Assembly: GCA_022478985.1 (NCBI GenBank)
Contig: JAKSZP010018534.1
Span: 104,735-168,734, forward strand
Direction of reading: 5' to 3'
Length of the DNA stretch: 64,000 bases
Origin: Massospora cicadina
Taxonomy: Eukaryota > Entomophthoromycota > Entomophthoromycetes > Entomophthorales > Entomophthoraceae
Positions 1-11,526 of the stretch are shown here, in pieces (within the stretch, counting starts at the first letter, position 1; each line of letters starts with the position of its first letter). The notes below the pieces were generated by a model that was not told where the DNA came from, did not search any database, and saw only the letters and a program-made list of their open reading frames with translations. A program made the translations under genes and the position numbers.

Positions 1-373
1 CAGACCATTATTCATAGGTAGAGGGAGTGTCCCACATCCAAGGTATATAGAAAAAAGTTTACCATCCATTCCAGCTTCCTGTGCTTAGTACATTTTACCT
101 TACCTGCACCTGTTAATCATGAAGGTGATTTACCAAATTTAAACAACGCATAAAGCCCTGATAGCAGCCACATAATTTTGGTCAATCCATACTATCTTTT
201 TGGATGCTATTAACATAGCTCCCCTCACCAAGGCTGAAGCACTGCCACATTTCTGCTGTCATCTCACTTGCAGTTTTCAGTATTAGTTCTTTTTAATTTT
301 GCCTCTTAAATGACGCTGCAGATTCAATCATGGAGGACTACCTGGTTCCTAAAGATTAATTATTAATCCCATC
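1..373. other. Flank without a recognisable gene
   Basis: AT-rich sequence before the first LTR. I see no long open frame, tRNA or recognisable repeat. The last five bases (CCATC, 369-373) are the left target-site duplication of gypsy element A, matched by CCATT at 12135-12139. Confidence 0.6.
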
Positions 374-1069
374 TGTCAGACAATTACAAGTCCAATTGTG
401 TAGTAAGAGTGGATTGGTTTAACGTAAGGAAAAAATAAGGACAAAATCGGCCAAAAGGCCCTGGCTGATTATTGGTGGAACTCTTTGAATAAAGGCATTA
501 AATTTATTAATAATAATATGTGGCTAAATACCATGAGTTCGAATGGTCAAATTGCCCCAAATCATTGGTTGAATCCCAGGAGTCCATTGGAGGCTCCTCC
601 CCAGGACACATCTAATCTAGTACAATCTACCATGTGGATACTGGCCCCTTTTATAGAGTCAGAAGGGGTCCAGTAAGGTGAAAATATTTTCCCGCCTTCT
701 GATTGAACTAAAATCATAAAATCCCTTCCTCACGGGTTCATCTTCCTGGTTGTTACTTCCCCAATTTCCCTCACATTGAAGCGAGACAAGTCTCAACTGA
801 TCTGATAGGTAAATCTCAATATTCTATAATTCAGATTTTACTAAGCAATCCAAACTTTGAGCCTTGTCATCTTAGATACTAATTATTGACTTATTAGGAG
901 GATTCTCTCTTTTATCCCCATGTGCTACTATAAAATCTATAAAAATCAACCTTTTTAGTATTTATTAGTACTTTATTATTTTTTAAGTGGTGAGAATATA
1001 ACCCCTAAATTACTTTGATGGATTTAAGGTAACAAGCACCAGTGAGTATTCAATGAAAAAAATATAACA
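374..1069 (+). repeat. 5' LTR of gypsy element A
   Basis: About 696 bp, starting TGTCAGACAATTACAAG and ending ATATAACA. It matches the interrupted 3' LTR (6200-6296 plus 11527-12134) along its whole length, with many substitutions, so the insertion is old. A TATA-like TTTTATAG sits near 650 and is conserved in the sister LTRs. The D element 5' LTR (41824-42535) is a clear relative. Confidence 0.88.
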
Positions 1070-1071
1070 AG

Positions 1072-1089
1072 TGGTGCTCACTACAAGGG
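1072..1089 (+). other. Primer-binding site of element A
   Basis: TGGTGCTCACTACAAGGG lies two bases after the LTR. It begins with TGG, as expected for pairing with a tRNA 3' CCA. The same 18-mer, with 0-3 changes, sits at the corresponding place in elements B, C, D, E, F and G. The cognate tRNA was not identified. Confidence 0.8.
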
Positions 1090-1116
1090 AGCCTGTACAC
1101 CACAAAACGTTCAAAA

Positions 1117-2640
1117 ATGGAGGCTGTTAGTGTGATAACCCTTCTAGCCTTTCCGCTGACATTAACCCTAGTTTAGCAAGAATGGAACAACAGCTAGCCA
1201 GTGCTTTATCTCTCCTTAAAAGGTTCAAGCATCACTCTTTTCAACGCCCTGTTATAAAAAACCCTCATCAAGGCAAATTCACACCTGGTGAGGTCAGTAT
1301 TGCCTCCTTCCTTTATGTTTATGAATCTGCGATGGAAGGAGCAACTGACCATCAAAAAATCCAGTACATTCTTCCCTGCTTGAATCGCATAGCTCAAGAA
1401 AGAATGGTCCCCATTATGGTCAACCTCAGCACTTGGGCGGAGGATAATCAAGCTCTTCTTGAATAATTTTGGTTCCAAGCAGAATTTGCAACGGCAAAAA
1501 CAGGCCTTTATGTGCCTTAGTCTGTAAAGGGGATAATCAAATACCTCTTTTGTTGAGCGCTTTTATAGTAAAGCTCAACCTCTGTTGCTTTCCCAAATGC
1601 TCCCTCTTAACAACTCTATTGCGGCTATCTTGTCTGGCATGGCATCACATCCCTCCTTAGCGATGCATTTCTCTTCCGTAAAGTGCACTCCCAAAAATGT
1701 ATGAGATATCAAGGAGGCCTTGCTAGTGGTGGCTGATATCTACGAACTTGACACTACACAAGGACTCTGAGGCAAGCATATGCATTGACCAAATTAGCCT
1801 TTAATATGGCTGTTTCCCTCTGGAAACCTGCTCCTGCGGAGTTGCCATGACAAAGTACTTCTTTTTCCCATAATGGTAGTCAGATGGTAATGGTTGTGAT
1901 GGGGCAGTGCTCCCCTACTTCTTCAGTTCAAAAAACTCAGTTGGTGAAAGCAGTCGTCACTTTGCATTGCCCATCTTTTTCTCCAGAGCAGCCTACCCAG
2001 TGGTTCCAAAGCCTGCTCCAAAACCTAAACCCCTTTCTCAGGTGCCAATTGCCCCCACTAACAACGGGTTAAATGACCAGGTCAAAAAAGCTAAACCATC
2101 TGTTTCACAGAAGCTCACCACCGCTGATTGACCCAAGGCTGGTGTAAATAAAGCATCCACATTCACAACGCTATCTCCATTGACCTCTCATTCAGCTAAC
2201 TCTAGTCTGCAACCGTTCTCATGAGAAAGTACAAACCCCCTATTTTGTAGGGTCAAAATCGAGCTGTAACAAATTCAACGCCTCCCTCAAAAGTTAATAA
2301 GGTGGAGGAGCAATCCCAGAATCTATCCTGCCATAAGGGAAGCCCTGGTCCTGCCTCACCTTCTATGGGCTCCCTAACATGCATTGATAGCCCCTCTGAT
2401 GACGAATATGAAGGAGGTGGCGAAGATGTTGGTCATTATGTTTTAGGGCCTCAGGTGAAGTGGAGGTACCCGACCAATTGAAACTGGAGAGAGTGGATTG
2501 GGCTAAGATCCCCCATCAAATTTATCTCTGACAAGAAGTGATGGGTCTCAAGATTATTGACACTGCCAGTGACTCTGACTAGCTCATCGCCTCACTAATC
2601 TAATCCATTCAGAGTGTTCATAGCCTGCAGTCTATCCAGG
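1117..2640 (+). pseudogene. gag of element A (decayed)
   Basis: The likely original start is ATG 1117, equivalent to ATG 42582 in element D. The best fragment (1182-1466) reads a capsid-type helical region with ATDHQKIQYILPCLNRIAQE and a following STWAEDNQALLE, matching gag of D and E (TDRQKAKHILSCLG, STWSEVKEAL). Downstream fragments up to about 2640 match the D/E spacer that precedes protease. Many stops and frame changes are present. The product would have been the structural capsid/nucleocapsid protein of the intracellular particle. No intact zinc knuckle could be read here. Confidence 0.75.
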
Positions 2641-3424
2641 AAAAATACCATGAAACTGCCAAACGACTTGCCTCCACTTTCCATTAAAAGGAGATCCTCG
2701 CTCTTCCCCCCACCTTGGGTGTTACTTTAACTAAAGCGGAGGTCGTCATTAATGGAATGCAGGTTAGGGCTATCCTCAAAACTGGGTCCCCTGTGAACGT
2801 TGTGTCACCCAAGCTCATTAAGAAAATTAATCTGGCCCATGACCTCTACTACACTCAAGAGTTTGAAACTGCGTACCCAAACAACACCCATGCCATTGGG
2901 GCGTACTCTTCTCTGCCCATTTGTTTTTAAGAAGCTTCTCTTGTTGGCTCCAGCAGTGGAATTGACCAACAATACCTATGATCTACTCATTGGGACCCAG
3001 TTTATGCTCATATATGAAGGTGTTATTAACTTGAAGCATGGCTATCTTCCTTGCTTAACTAAGAGGTTCCTCTGATTCTGACCAATGATGAGCTTAATAA
3101 AAGATTATGTTTGCACAGTTTAGTATCCCTTTTTCCGCTTTATCCCTACATTACCCACATCAGGTCGGCATACAGAAATGTTGCCTCAATTAGTGGACGC
3201 CCTGTAGGGAATCCCTTTCTATGCTTCTGAAGAGGAGTTATTAAGGCTGGTGAACAAAGGGTAGTTGACAAGAAGATTACCGTGCAAATCCCACACAACT
3301 GGCTACTGCACCTAATTAGCATTGACGGAGGTAGTCCTTTAGATCCCAGAGTTTTGCTAGGCGTGTTAGACCCCTCCTATCATCGGCCTATTAACCTCCT
3401 GCAGGGAATCTCACTAAGAAGGAT
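2640..3424 (+). pseudogene. Protease region of element A (inactive)
   Basis: Frame 2715-2930 aligns with the retropepsin region of element E. Where E has the catalytic DTGSP, A reads KTGSP, so the active-site Asp codon is lost. The flanking block with GAYSSLP and the following LIGTQFM are shared with D, E and C-like copies. The frame then shifts into 2800-3075. This domain would cleave the gag-pol polyprotein. The missing Asp and the frameshift make it non-functional. Confidence 0.8.
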
Positions 3425-4980
3425 ATGGTGGTAAAAAATTATCAGGAGATTAGAAGAGGCCTGCTGATACCCATTGAGGACATCAAGCAAGTCAATTGTA
3501 TTAGGTCTATGGCTGATATGGGAATAACCGCCAACCAATCTTTATATACTCTGCCTTATGTTCATATTTCCGATGAGCTAATCCCAGCTGAGCTGGATAA
3601 AGTCCACGCTCTGCTTGAGGCCTACAGTGACATTTTCTCCAAATCCGACAATGACTATGGGCACATGAAGGGGTGAACTTATACTATTGATGTTTGGGAT
3701 GCTTGACTTATTCGCTCCAAACCCTACCACAAATCCAAAGTTGAGGAGCTATAGATGCAGACTGAGCTCAAACAGCTGCTGGACGCTGTTTTGCTAGTGC
3801 CTTCCCAAAGCCCTTGGTTATCCCCGCTCCTATTGATAAAGAAGAAAAATGGAGGTCATTGGGTAGTGATGGACTATCGCAAATTAAAAAACCTCAAAAA
3901 GAGGATAGTTATCCTCTCCCTTGTATTGATGATTCTCTGGCCCAACTCTCTATGTCTAAATTCCTCTCATCCATGGACTTGGCTAGAGGTTATTGGCAAA
4001 TGGACCTTTCTCCACAAGACCAGGAGAAATGTGCTCTTATTTGCAGTGAGGGTCTCTTCCAACCTACCTGACTACCACTAGGGTTGTGTAACGCGCCCGC
4101 ACTTTCCAACAGGTGACGGATCACATTCTCCAGGATCTCAAGATGAGCTGTGTGATAGTCTATCTTGATGACATCACCGTCTTCTCCAAGACTTTCAATG
4201 AGCACCTCATGCATCTAAAGGAAGTGTTCCAACGCTTATGGGCATCTAATATCAAACTGAAGCCCTCCAAATGCAAGTTCTTCCAGAAAAAGCTGGATTT
4301 TCTCAGACACGCCATCTCACAAGATGGAATGTAACAACTACAAGATAAAGTTGAAGCAATATTCAAGATGTCTGCGCCCAAAACCTTTTGCAACATCCAA
4401 GTATTCTTGGGCATGGTGGGGTACTATTATCAATTTATCCCAAAATTCGCCCAGATCAGAGAGCCCCTTGTCCGCCTCCTGACTAAGAACACCCCCTTCC
4501 ATTGGGGTGCTGAACAAAAGGCCGCATTTGAGACTCTGAAGGAGCTATTGCAAAAAAGGCCAATACTCCTCCATCCTGACTATGGAAAGCCCTTCATGTT
4601 GTTCATGGATGCCTCTGACTACGCTGTTGGAACTATATTGGTTCAATTGGATGAGCATGGGGTCGATCATCCCATGTCTTACTTTAACAAAATGATTTTA
4701 AAAGCTGAGCGCAACTACAGCGTCACTGAGAAAGAGTTTTTTGCTGTCCTGCTCGCTGTCAAACACTACCGCCTATTCCTATATGGGACTCCTTTCAAGT
4801 GATCACAGACCATGCCTCTCTAAAGTGGTTTCAGAATATGAAGGACCCCACGGGGCAGTTGGCTCACTGGGCTCTGAAGCTCCAGCATTAAAATATGACT
4901 ATTGAGCATTGGGCGGGAGCGCGCCACATGTTTGTAGATTGTTTAACGTGGCTGCCCGTTATTCACTTAGACAATAGTGA
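3425..4980 (+). pseudogene. Reverse transcriptase and RNase H of element A (decayed)
   Basis: Visible gypsy RT blocks are GGHWVVMDYRKLK near 3860, SSMDLARGYWQMDLS near 3970, and VIVYLDDITVFSK near 4160 with the catalytic YLDD box kept. The fingers/connection segment VFLGMVGYYYQFIPKFAQ is near 4395, and an RNase H block with FMLFMDASDYAVGTIL is near 4595. Several stops interrupt it, including a TGA at about 4069 where element E has an arginine CGA in the LPQGLCNAP motif, a C-to-T change at a CpG. Stops also fall at about 4334 and 4800. Confidence 0.85.
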
Positions 4981-4984
4981 AGCT

Positions 4985-6180
4985 GAGAAGTTACACATCT
5001 CCTCATGACCCCTGACATGTGGGCTGATGAAGATGAACCAGTACAAAAAATGCTAGCTCAACACTCCTGTAACACCAAGGTGGAAAGTGGGAAGCTATAC
5101 AAGAAAGTAAGAGTAAACTGGTTGCCCTATCTCTGGCCATATGAGCGAGTATCTGTGATCATGGAGTCTCACACTATCACAGGCCATGGCAGAGTCCAAA
5201 AAACCTATGAATGTATTAAAGAGCGTTATTACTGGGAAGGCATCATGGAGACCATAGTTAGAAGTCCTGGATGCCTGTATGAGCTGTAAAAAGCAATCCA
5301 GCTATATGACTCAGTATCAGTATCAAAAGACTACGCCCCAACAACCCTTCCACACATAAGTTTTGATGGGGTAGGTCCTCTCCCTCAGACTACAGGTGGC
5401 AATTGCTATATATTGGTTGGAATTGATCATTTCACCAAATGGGTTGAAGCTGTTGCTCTCCCAGCTCAGACTGCTAAAGCCACGTCCACCTTCTTACACC
5501 AGTACATCTTCACCCAGAATGGATGACCCCAGGTCCTCCTATGTGACAATGGTAAAGATACCTCATAAGTGGTGAAGCTCCTCGCCACCTCCATGGGAGC
5601 TCAAAAACTCTTCTCAGCCCCCTATAACCCTTCCATAAATGGTTCTGTAGAAAGAGTTAATGGAACCCTGGCCTCATTATTACACAAAATTGCCACGTCA
5701 GACCCTCTCCACTGGGATCTTTACTTACTCAGTGCCCTCATAGCTTACCATATTAGCTACCATCTCATCCTCAATATGTCCCCTATCCATGTGTTATATG
5801 GGCAAGAACCTGGGGTGCCAGCATTATTAGCTTAGGATATTTTCTCTGACAGGACTGACCCTGAGCAACCATGAAAAAGTTGGCCCAACACATCATCCAA
5901 TTACAATCAGAGGCCATGACTAATTTAGCAAATACTGTTACCACAGAACGCAAACCATAAGTGAGCTCCGGGCCCCTCTTCCTTCTTTCTAAGTATCTGA
6001 CTTGGTATTGTATTACCACAACCAAATCACTCCAAGAAGTGAGAAGCTTGGTTCTATCTGGGAAGGCCTATTTGTAATCACTTATAAGTGAAGGGATAAG
6101 TACTCTATTAAATCCCTGGCTACTAAAGCTACTGTGAACCGTGTCCATGGCTGATTCTTGCTCCTTTACTCTTCCCCTTG
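4985..6180 (+). pseudogene. Integrase of element A (decayed)
   Basis: An N-terminal zinc-binding region (HTITGHGRVQKTYECIKERY, then a second half with one Cys lost) is followed by the catalytic core: a first acidic residue near SFDGVGPLPQTTGGN, LLCDNG near 5545, and [15 protein letters not shown] near 5635 supplying the final Glu. The end reads TVNRVHG, like the C-terminal tail of related elements. Stops at about 5287, 5523 and 5567 break it. The enzyme would join element cDNA to the chromosome. Confidence 0.83.
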
Positions 6181-6188
6181 ACACTCTT

Positions 6189-6199
6189 GAAGGGGGAAA
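6189..6199 (+). other. Polypurine tract of element A
   Basis: GAAGGGGGAAA immediately precedes the TGTTGG start of the 3' LTR. This is the expected plus-strand priming site and fixes the LTR boundary at 6200. Confidence 0.75.
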
Positions 6200-6296
6200 T
6201 GTTGGATAATTACAAGTCCTATTGTGTAGTAATAGTGGATCAGTTCAATGTAAGGATGAAGATAAGGACGAAATCATCCAAAAGACCCTGGCTGAC
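6200..6296 (+). repeat. 3' LTR of element A, first 97 bp
   Basis: Matches the start of the 5' LTR up to the CCCTGGCTGA block. Homology stops at 6296, where element B begins, and resumes at 11527. The last bases CTGAC (6292-6296) pair with CTGAT (11527-11531) as the duplicated target. Confidence 0.88.
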
Positions 6297-7186
6297 TGTC
6301 AAAATCTGGGTGCTGGATGGTTGCTTGCTTATGTTCCTAGATTCCAACTGCACAGATTCGTGGATACTTGCGTTGACTTGATTGAAATTGATTAACTGGG
6401 GCAATTAAGTATGAAGACTATTAGAGTTAAATGCCCAAAAGCCACGTTGATTGAATCGTCCAACGCTAGACAGGTGCTTCTTTGTTTTGAAAACGTTCTG
6501 GTACTGGTAGGGAATACTTTCCCTATTCTCTTCTCGCAGAGACTTGATAGAACAACCTAAGGATATCTGATCCTTGCACTTTTCTCCTAAGAGTAATGTT
6601 AAACAATTAGTGTAAAACAACTAAGTTATTATCAAGTTTTGTCTGCTTTTATTATGGAATAATTGGGGGAGTTTATAGTTATAATTGGCACACAACTTTT
6701 CAGCTGTCCGCTGGGAATTATTTGTGCTCATATGCTGGTTTGACCCTCAAGTGTTAGGCACCAGTTCTCATCAGGTACCGTTGCATCAAGTTTCTTAGGT
6801 AGCATATTCCTCAGCTGTTTGGCAACTAAACAATTGGTATTAGGGACTCAAAACCAATTGTTTTGGCTGATGACAATCCTACTCTCTACCTCCATCATTC
6901 AAATGCTTTGGTAGTTTCTGATGACTCCCCATTCATTCCGCTCTGAACAATTCTTATAATTCGACTATAAGGTGTTGCTCTCATATCAAATTATTGCTTA
7001 ATGTTGTCAGGAATGATTGCTGATGATAATCTTATCAGTTGGCAACCTCTAATATCATCAGGGATGATGCCTGACAATAATCCCATCAGTTAGCTGCTGT
7101 TGCTGATCCTATACAATTATAACTTAATCATCAAATTTATTAGTTGGTTAAAAGGTTGGATTATATAGTCGTCTCAAATTCCAACA
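6297..7186 (-). repeat. 3' LTR of element B
   Basis: About 890 bp. It aligns throughout with 10575-11526 and is shorter partly because it holds two rather than three copies of an internal repeat of about 52 bp (near 7006-7097). On the minus strand a purine tract, AAGAGGGGGATA, directly precedes the LTR start (complement of 7187-7198). Confidence 0.85.
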
Positions 7187-7439
7187 TATCCCCCTCTTGA
7201 CCAGATTATCCAACGGAAGATAGAACCCTCGGGGATGTAAGCCGCCTTAGCTTGAGCTCATATTTAGTTTTTCATATCTCTATGTCATCAGTGGAGTTCA
7301 TCTCTATCCAAACTCAACTCCCATATGCTCTTCTCAGTTTTGATGTCTTCTTATCCATGGTTGCTACCCAGTGCTACCTCTTCTTGAGTGAAGTTCTCAT
7401 GACATCATGCCACGCCAGTCCATCTTTGCATCCTTGCTA

Positions 7440-7640
7440 AAAGATCAACTGGCCCACCTATACAAACCCAGGACGAGTCCCAATGGCATCTTGTCATTCA
7501 ACCTGTACCAAACCCAGGATGGGTTTCTGTGACTCCATAGTTAACCTGTATAAGCCCTAGGATGGGTCTCTTTGGCACCTTGCCAACTGTATCAACCCCA
7601 GGACAGGTTTCAACATCTCGTTGATAGGGACTATTCCAAC
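7440..7640. repeat. Degenerate minisatellite inside element B
   Basis: Four imperfect units of about 45-55 bp, each carrying a block like CTGTAYMAACCCAGGAYGGGT (near 7455, 7505, 7550 and 7595). It lies between the 3' LTR and the integrase-tail remnant. Reading on the minus strand gives a stop-interrupted repeated peptide with HPGFGTG-like cores, so it may derive from coding repeats. Confidence 0.55.
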
Positions 7641-7779
7641 GGATCTAGTTTCAGCCCGTCCTGATCCTGCAAATCACTTGGGACTCATGCCTATTATTTT
7701 TCCCCTTCCTCCACACTAAGTAGGTGGGAATATTGCTAGATGAATTACCACATGAATAAAATCAAATTTTTAATATATT

Positions 7780-8376
7780 GTTTAGTTTTAACATCTTTTA
7801 TGAATCATTTTTATCTTTTTCATATTTAAAATTTGTTTCTTAAGTCCAATACTTTAAGCATTTTGTATGGACTCTATTGACTATGCGACCACATTTGATA
7901 TTCTTGATTGTATAGGCATCATTCACCTTGGTGATAATTTCAGACTGGTCACATCCATAAGCATCCAACTCATTTTTTTCTTTTTTTAATTTTTCTCTAT
8001 CATTATTTATTGGCTCAAACATTCATATTAGCTCTTCAAATAGAACTGTACACGATCCCCTATGCACACAGGTTAACTTGATACGTTTTTCTCTATCCAA
8101 ATTTGCCAGAATCTGATCCTATTTCTTGTTAATGGATACATTTTTCTCTATCCAAATTTGTCTAGATCTGATCCCATTTCTCGGCATTATTTGCCAACTT
8201 GAACGTTTGATTAATTCTGCCAATAGATCTTTAATTTATCCACTACTCAAACAGATTAATTTGGTAACATTTTTTTGCTAAAGTCATCTGTATCTGATCA
8301 TATTTTTCAGCGTTCCTTGCCTTCCTTATTAATTGACTAATTTAAGATTAATTAACTTCATCCACTATTCTCTGAA
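7780..8376 (-). pseudogene. pol-tail remnant and coiled-coil-like repeats of element B
   Basis: The minus-strand frame 7840-8022 ends in AYTIKNIKCGRIVNRVHTKC, resembling the C-terminal end of gypsy pol in element A (TVNRVHG). Upstream (8040-8376) are three decayed repeats of roughly 75-100 bp. On the minus strand they give lysine/glutamate/asparagine-rich peptide with NAEKYDQI and NAEKWDQI variants, interrupted by stops. RT and integrase core are absent, so pol was deleted or replaced here. The integrase-tail reading rests on one short peptide. Confidence 0.45.
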
Positions 8377-10522
8377 TTAATTGCCTTTTATTTTGATCTC
8401 ATCTAATGCTTCAGGACTTCTCATGGCAGACCCAGTTGCACCCTGAGCTGGCCCTGCCAATGCCTTTATTCCAAGTAGATATCTGGCGGAACAGGTTCTC
8501 TTGAAGTGGTAAATATTTCCACATTTACACTGCAAGACCTTTTCCAGAATTTTGGGCAGTTTCATCCTCCTCTTGAGGAATCACAACATTCACAAATTGT
8601 CATTATTTATTCTTCCAATTTTAGGTAGCAAATTGTCCTGTCACTCAATTTTCCAATAGTGGCTAGTTGATTTATCCTTCCACTTGGATCCATTAAGGTT
8701 TTCTCCATTACAAATTGATTCTGCTGATTAACAACTTTTTCAACATTCTCTAGAACTATATCTTCTAATTCCACCATAGTTTGATTGTCCTCAGTTGGAA
8801 TCTCATCATAAAATTTATTGGGCGCATCAAAAGTTGCTCTCAACATCTTCAGATGGACCGCAATCTGTGAGGTTGTTATTTCAGTTACTAGTGCTGCTGC
8901 CATAATCTGATGCAAGTCTCAATAGGGCCAAAGTGCCAACTGCATGGCTATGTGGGCGTCAAAGTCACTTAACACATTTTCCCCTGCCAAGATCTGGGAT
9001 TCTTGGTAAAATCAATCATCAAAACTAGCTAGAGTCTCATTCTTGTGGAATTGTATACCCATAAACCCTTGTTTGCAATTTGCCATCTGAGTAGGGCTTC
9101 CAAACTCCAACATGATGGCTGCTTCTGCTTCTGCATATGACCAGTTGTCCCCATTGAGGTGGGGTAGCACCAGATTCTGGCAATCAGTGCTAAGACAGCT
9201 CATTACAGTCACTACTTTTTGACAGTCCTCATAACCAAACATGGTCATTGTGAATAGGCAGAAAAATGGCAGGGCGTTATCCCAGTGAAAGGTGGGCAAT
9301 TTTGGCATATTTCAAAATTCCTTTGTTATCTGCTCATAGAAAATCCTTGCTCAGCTACTAGAGTAGCCATAGGAGTGGATTTAGGAGTCATTTCTGACAC
9401 ACCAGCAAATGGTTCAGGCATATTTTGTGTTAGAGGTCTTCCCAATTGGGGTTTCACATGCTTTTTTGTCACCCTCATTTGCCTCAAATTTTTCACAATC
9501 ACACTTTTGATTTTCTAATTCCTCTATATACTTTGTCATTTTTGCCATCTCCTTATGAAACTTCCAGATGCGTTCTCAATCCGCTTCCCATTCAGTTTTT
9601 GGAATAAAACTTCTTTAACAAGTTCACCCTCTTTCCATTTCAAAGTGTAACGGTCAAGGTCCTACCTGACCGCCATATGTTCCTTACCTTTAGGGCTAAC
9701 AATAAGAGTATGGAGAAGGAGTTCCAAAGTTCATCCATGAGATTTAATTAAATTTGAGATGGTTCAGTTTGGAAATATGATTTGAATAATAATTCCAATA
9801 ATACATTTAAGTCTGATAGTCAGAATCCGGAGTTCAGATCTCATAAGCAGGTCAAAAGTTGGAAACTTTTTAAGTTTGAAACCCATTAGTACTAATATAA
9901 GCTCAGGTTTTGAACAAGGCATTTTTTTAATTTTTTAAGCCTTTTAAACCATGAGAGTGCCTAACATTCTCCAGCACATATAATACAGGAAATCAAGTTA
10001 GATTCTCTAACTTTGTTTTCTCAATCCTGCAGACAAATAAACTAAAAGTTTGTTTATTTTTATTTTTATTATATTCTTATTGTATGACAGGATTCAACAT
10101 GTATGATGATAGTGAGTTGGCACAGGCTTTAGCTTCTCTATATTCCTTGTCAACGGGACAAATTGCACTATTGTCAGCCAGCATTCTGGCTACTATCCTA
10201 CATGGTTTGATAACTGATTGTGGCCTCAATGCACATAGCAGGAAGTTTCTCTCTTGTGTAGTCTCAGCTATATGGACTGCAACTTGGCTTCTTTTGCCAA
10301 ATTCATTTGTTGCATACTGGAGAGATCCTGTTCGTCACACAAAGAGGCAACTTATCCACACGGGTTGTTATTCACTGTTCCTAATTGTTTGAGCATCTCT
10401 TCCACCTTGATCACACGCTCCTCTAAAGTACTAGTATTGGCTTGAGATGCAGAGATGAGCAAATTTTGATTGATGGCCTGCAGTTCCTCCCAGAGTTTCT
10501 GAAGCTCTTCTTTATAAGACAT
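8377..10522 (-). pseudogene. gag of element B (decayed)
   Basis: Starts at ATG 10522-10520 on the minus strand, 34 bases past the primer-binding site. The N-terminus is a helical, Glu/Lys-rich segment (MSYKEELQKLWEELQAINQN). The same frame continues through stops to about 10240. The capsid-like part is at 9308-9012 (FHWDNALPFFCLFTMTMFGY and LEFGSPTQMANCKQGFMGI) and continues at 8915-8607. A degenerate knuckle, CKCGNIYHFKRTC, sits near 8530. About 9660-10080 is AT-rich and non-coding, possibly a further insertion. The product would be a particle/RNA-packaging protein. Confidence 0.7.
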
Positions 10523-10555
10523 TGTTGTTTAAATTGGCTTTTGGCAACTCAACTA

Positions 10556-10573
10556 CCCCTGTAGTGAGCACCA
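10556..10573 (-). other. Primer-binding site of element B
   Basis: The minus strand reads TGGTGCTCACTACAGGGG one base beyond the LTR. It is identical to the sites in elements C and F and establishes the minus orientation. Confidence 0.82.
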
Positions 10574-10574
10574 A

Positions 10575-11526
10575 TGTTAAAATCTGGGTGCTGGATGGTT
10601 GATCGCTTCTGGCCCTAGATCTCAACTGCAAATATTCGTGGATACTTGCATTGATTAGATTGAAATTGATTAACTGGGGCAATAATAGCATGAAGACTAT
10701 TATTAGAGTTGAATGTCCAAAAGCCACGTTGATTGAATTGTCCAACGCTAGACAGGTGCTTCTTCGTTTTGAAAACATTCTGGTACTGGTAGGGAATACT
10801 TTCCCTATTCTCCTCTCGCAGAGCCAAGCAGAGACTTGATAGTAACAACTTAAGGATATCTGATCCTTAAACTCTTCTCTTAAGAGTAATTTTAAACAAC
10901 TAATGTAAAACAACTAAGTCATTATCAAGTTTTTGTCTGCTTTTATTAGAAAAATTGGAGGGGTTTTATAGTTAGAATTGGCGCACAACTTTTCAGCTGT
11001 CCGCTGGAAATTATTTTGCTCCTAAGCTGGTTTGACCCTCAAGTGTTAGTCACCAAATCTTATTGGGTACAGTTGCATTGAGTTTCTTAGGCAGTGTAAT
11101 CCTCGGCTGTTTGGCGACCAAATAATTGGTATTAGGGACTCAAAACCAATTGTTTTGGCTGATTACAATCCTACTCTCTACCTCCGGCATTTGAATGCTT
11201 TGGTAATTTCCAATGCTCCCCATTCATTTTGCTCTGAAGAATTCCCTATAAATTGACTATCAGTGTTGCTCCCATATTGAATTATTGCTTAATTTCGTTG
11301 GGGATGATTGCCAATAATAATCTCATCATATAGCGATCTCTAATATCATTGGGGATGTTGCTCAACGATAATATCATCAGTTGGCGACCTCTAATACCAT
11401 TGAGGATGATGCCCTACAATAATCCCATCTTTCAGCTGCTGTTGCTGTCCTATATGATTATAACTTAATCATCAAATTTATTAATTGGTTAAAATGTTGG
11501 ATTATGTGGTCATATCAATTTTAACA
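10575..11526 (-). repeat. 5' LTR of element B
   Basis: About 952 bp with termini TGTTAAAA and TTTTAACA, perfect 8-bp inverted ends. It carries three tandem units of about 52 bp near 11298-11443, where the partner LTR has two. Confidence 0.85.

Larger units (their letters stand above)
6297..11526 (-). mobile_element. Gypsy-related element B, gag-only, nested in the A LTR
   Basis: Two LTRs (6297-7186 and 10575-11526) with TGTYAAAA/TTTTAACA termini flank a 3.4 kb internal region. Primer-binding site and gag orientation show it lies on the minus strand. The 5-bp TSD is CTGAC/CTGAT, and removing B restores the A LTR exactly. I find gag, a zinc-knuckle remnant and a short integrase-tail-like peptide, but no protease, RT or integrase core. 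B therefore looks like an internally deleted, non-autonomous derivative. Confidence 0.85.

Noticed and set aside
10084..10392. Plus-strand 102-codon ORF that looks protein-like
   Set aside because: The opposite strand continues the gag coiled-coil frame of element B through the same bases, so this is an antisense shadow.
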